Made by a program: the position numbers and the translations under genes
Notes under the pieces: generated by a model
What the model was told of the DNA's origin: nothing
The model's database searches: none
The model's input: the letters and a program-made list of their open reading frames with translations, nothing else
Part shown: one piece after another, positions 6,801 through 7,538 of the stretch
Numbering within the stretch: the stretch's first letter is position 1
How the letters are laid out: each line of letters starts with the position of its first letter
Assembly (NCBI GenBank): GCA_002495945.1
Contig: DAHU01000094.1
Coordinates: forward strand, 44,343-51,880
DNA from: Euryarchaeota archaeon UBA13
Lineage (GTDB): Archaea > Thermoplasmatota > Poseidoniia > Poseidoniales > Poseidoniaceae
Direction: 5' to 3'
Length of the DNA: 7,538 bases

Positions 6801-7538
6801 GATTTGGATGGTGAAAAGACTGGTGATGTCGATCATTATGGAGCCGAGTGGCTTATCACAGATTTGCCACCAGGTACCTGGACAATCACTCTCACCACTA
6901 CTGATGATGATGGAGAAAGTACATCAACATCGATTGAGATTGTTGTCAAGGCAAAGCCTGCTGAAGGTATCTTCGAGTCGATTACGAGCGCTGTTGGAGG
7001 CGTAGGAGCATTAGTAATTGGCATCCTTGGAGTGATAGTAATAGGTCTTGCAGCATTCTTGTTGTTAACCAGAAATTCTAAACCAAGTACTCAAAAGTAT
7101 AACGATCTCGATATGAATCTATCACCAGCAAGTCAATTCAACCAACCGATAAATACCCCTGGAGCAGAAGCAGGATTTGGTTTGTATCAACAGGAGCCTG
7201 TTCAAAGTGATGCATACGGTGCGTATAGTCCACAACAAGATACCTTTACCCAACCAGACCCATATGCAGCATACAATCCAACACCGCAACCGGCCCTGCA
7301 ACCCTCTCCTGAACCCGCATATGATATTGCCAACCAACAACCTGTAGCCGCTCAGCCCACTCCTGTGGTTAACCGTGGACCACCGCTACCAGCAACCGGA
7401 TTACCTGAAGGCTGGACAATGGAACAATGGGAACATTATGGCGCTCAATATCTTGCTGCACAAACAGCATCGACCGTTCAAAATCAACCAACACTTACAG
7501 ATACTACTGCGCAATCGGCAACTAACTCTCTGAATGAT
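3852..7538 (+). CDS. Giant secreted PKD/CARDB surface protein with single membrane anchor (paralog 2), 3' truncated
   Basis: Function unknown; tandem paralog of the preceding gene. It is open from ATG 3852 to the window end (1229 codons, no stop), so the C-terminus is missing. In order: compact signal peptide (MFNQR, then hydrophobic residues 7-20); N-terminal beta-rich region with two GD-x-W/Y units (WRIGDKYTY from 52, YDFPLRTGDQW from 186); Ig/transthyretin-like segment with TTDANGQATA near 368; CARDB-like domain 446-545; five PKD-like repeats 546-638, 639-729, 730-837, 838-936 and 937-1036; Gly-rich transmembrane helix about 1050-1073 followed by RNSK; and a Pro/Gln/Tyr-rich, probably disordered cytoplasmic tail with the GWTMEQW motif (1177-1201) and further Gln/Thr/Ser-rich sequence. 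Outside the membrane there are 8 Cys in four likely disulfides and 16 N-glycosylation sequons. Start: this ATG directly precedes the hydrophobic segment. A surface stalk or adhesin role is inferred from architecture. Confidence 0.88.
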   Translation, partial: MFNQRCLVVVLILMMFLAPLAKLPDTTEVTELSDSTISESNTLNGWPDVPTWRIGDKYTYETQFDVQQLIQQANVSASLNTLTGDTVYQVTDVFFINVNNIQTLAYKMEISGSFTSGNSGATLEGVSGRLNIGYTGEDIVRVRDMAVINSEFELDVDFAPFNIGFLTQQIAVISFDTSYNPPKEKYDFPLRTGDQWYMEFFASTTVSGTSDYFDPSEFDTAGPENNSWQVTENGIPTEGGANIGYTGCDDSYKVNEWNVSGVSQGFNWYCPDVRYNSWMRISNAAGFTIDWLLKSYEPAGSSGVNPNSNPGTRDVEIDIELQTVATLPNVEQTVAIDYSGTSGAQANTNLQLRYEMSSTLLNPTTDANGQATAVVNSSDVVDTTNASDDYSSNGLIVWDPLTEIIGAATIVIDLSVTPVDLIAQSDAIIVTRTRDGVESILTKSIGYNALPGDMLSFSIPTQNRGLLASSPTTIDVTTPGGTVISEPLPSIPSYGEARVDVDWNVPADEPIGIQSLMIEVDPDELVTEDSNRSNNMANIEVFIGRTPTAQATVIDEVYTFENVTIDASASFDEDGGDVTCRFSVEKRPGLVENFDTENCIIEYNWSDGSVWNIQVIVTDDELDTDIIDVTATVFNRAPFVNLSVPETIDVNQFVFADASDSGDLDTISPSGQEVTISWPGLNCNEGTTQPTCTFLANEEGPVTVTAVAEDDDGAITTVSTTIDVLNVAPTIAQPELWQAGQNQSVDEMGYWNLFEDETVIMRAVADDTPLDKDTLIIEWSPSDLDENWTITTVGPSSQTTVSWPESGLHTLTVVAYDNDNVKSEIRSGIVNISNVPPTIASLGSTQPIFEDNNITFTADVDDTASDIDSLVICWDLDSVADADGDGFTDNDCDINGPEMTASWPTSGVRWITVTVTDDDGASDSTSINVSVINTAPRAKITNTTDVLALNEGENVTLSGITTTDTAFDKLSLIYAWDSNHIDSDLDGEKTGDVDHYGAEWLITDLPPGTWTITLTTTDDDGESTSTSIEIVVKAKPAEGIFESITSAVGGVGALVIGILGVIVIGLAAFLLLTRNSKPSTQKYNDLDMNLSPASQFNQPINTPGAEAGFGLYQQEPVQSDAYGAYSPQQDTFTQPDPYAAYNPTPQPALQPSPEPAYDIANQQPVAAQPTPVVNRGPPLPATGLPEGWTMEQWEHYGAQYLAAQTASTVQNQPTLTDTTAQSATNSLND
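5187..5486 (+). other. CARDB-like domain of paralog 2
   Basis: Residues 446-545, from GYNALPGDML to EVFIGR. Same length as in paralog 1 and the same landmarks: Q-N-x-G, S-x-PT, W-x-VP, PIG, DPDEL and the closing NN-x-A-x-IE-x-F-x-GR. It is followed at once by the first PKD-like unit. Assignment is by pattern only. Confidence 0.65.
6492..6530 (+). other. Asp-rich putative calcium-binding loop, PKD unit 4 of paralog 2
   Basis: Residues 881-893, DADGDGFTDNDCD, the most complete of the four loops: Asp at 1, 3, 5, 9, 11 and 13 and Gly at 6. It is bracketed by C873 (in CWD) and C892, the same 19-residue Cys spacing as in paralog 1, so a disulfide probably clamps the loop. Confidence 0.55.
6795..6833 (+). 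other. Asp-rich putative calcium-binding loop, PKD unit 5 of paralog 2
   Basis: Residues 982-994, DSDLDGEKTGDVD: Asp at 1, 3, 5, 11 and 13, Gly at 6 and Thr at 9. It follows AWD with one residue less between. No Cys flanks it, as in unit 5 of paralog 1. Confidence 0.5.
7203..7286 (+). repeat. Short Tyr/Pro/Gln repeat in the cytoplasmic tail of paralog 2
   Basis: Two copies of Q-x-D-x-Y-x-A-Y-x-P start at 7203 (QSDAYGAYSP) and 7251 (QPDPYAAYNP), 48 bases apart, followed by a partial echo (EPAYDIAN) after 7311. The surrounding tail is Pro/Gln-rich and likely disordered. Paralog 1 has no equivalent; its tail is charged instead. Confidence 0.4.
7380..7454 (+). other. Conserved cytoplasmic tail motif (PATGLP-x-GWTMEQW) in paralog 2
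   Basis: Residues 1177-1201. It shares 18 of 25 positions with the motif near the end of paralog 1. Here it is not terminal: at least 28 more Gln/Thr/Ser/Ala-rich residues follow before the window ends. The GWTMEQW-x-x-YG part could form a short amphipathic helix after the Pro-rich linker. A docking or sorting role is inferred. Confidence 0.7.

Larger units (their letters stand above)
5487..6959 (+). repeat. Array of five PKD-like repeats in paralog 2
   Basis: Residues 546-1036, with junctions NRAP (638), NVAP (729), NVPP (837) and NTAP (936), giving units of 93, 91, 108, 99 and about 100 residues. Unit 4 has VTDDDGA; units 2 and 5 have close variants (AEDDDGA, TTDDDGE); unit 1 has DEDGGDV. 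Units 4 and 5 hold the Asp-rich inserts. Cys pairs lie in units 1 (C580/C599), 2 (C683/C692) and 4 (C873/C892). Unit lengths match those of paralog 1 one to one, so the array was duplicated as a whole rather than expanded separately. Confidence 0.75.

Noticed and set aside
2748..6917. Recurring GATGATGATGGAGCA-like DNA stretches as possible mobile or CRISPR-type repeats
   Set aside because: They always encode the PKD motif DDDG(A/E) in frame, differ at third positions and recur at domain spacing, so they are protein-level repeats.
5690..7024. Several minus-strand open frames (5690-6016, 6386-6739, 6836-7024)
   Set aside because: All are opposite the PKD array of paralog 2; their SSSS-type runs are the reverse complement of GATGATGAT codons.
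7386..7400. LPATG in the tail of paralog 2 looks like a sortase LPXTG signal
   Set aside because: It lies after the membrane helix, on the predicted cytoplasmic side, and is not followed by a hydrophobic segment before the window ends. Paralog 1 has IPATG at the same place. It is part of the longer conserved tail motif.

Overview
The window most likely comes from an archaeon. The first 218 bases encode the C-terminal repeat of an archaeal TATA-binding protein. Moderate GC, very large secreted PKD-type proteins and a short C-terminal tail motif containing GWTMEQW together suggest an uncultured marine Thermoplasmatota-type lineage (Marine Group II, Poseidoniales, or a relative). The lineage is an inference from remembered family traits; the archaeal assignment rests on TBP.

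Layout, all on the + strand: (1) 1-218, 3' part of the TBP gene, truncated by the window edge. (2) 219-251, a short gap with a strong Shine-Dalgarno sequence and a small hairpin that overlaps it. (3) 252-3806, a complete giant surface protein (1184 aa). (4) 3807-3851, a 45-base gap with no terminator-like T tract. (5) 3852-7538, a second giant surface protein, open for 1229 codons and running off the window end without a stop. The two large genes fill more than 95% of the window, and no intergenic stretch exceeds 45 bases. I see no RNA genes, mobile elements or CRISPR.

The two large proteins are tandem paralogs with the same order of parts: signal peptide, a roughly 400-residue N-terminal beta-rich region with two GD-x-W units and a transthyretin/Ig-like segment, a CARDB-like domain of exactly 100 residues, five PKD-like repeats whose lengths match one to one (96/91/108/99/96 against 93/91/108/99/100), one transmembrane helix, and a cytoplasmic tail. 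The tails are otherwise unrelated but share a nearly identical 25-residue motif. By hand count the CARDB domains are 41/100 identical and the fourth PKD repeats 44/99, both without gaps.

The outer parts carry evenly paired cysteines that appear or disappear in pairs between paralogs, and Asp-rich 13-residue loops that look like calcium sites. I infer a pair of calcium- and disulfide-stabilised adhesion or cell-envelope stalks that present a shared docking peptide inside the cell. Substrate, partner and exact role are unknown.
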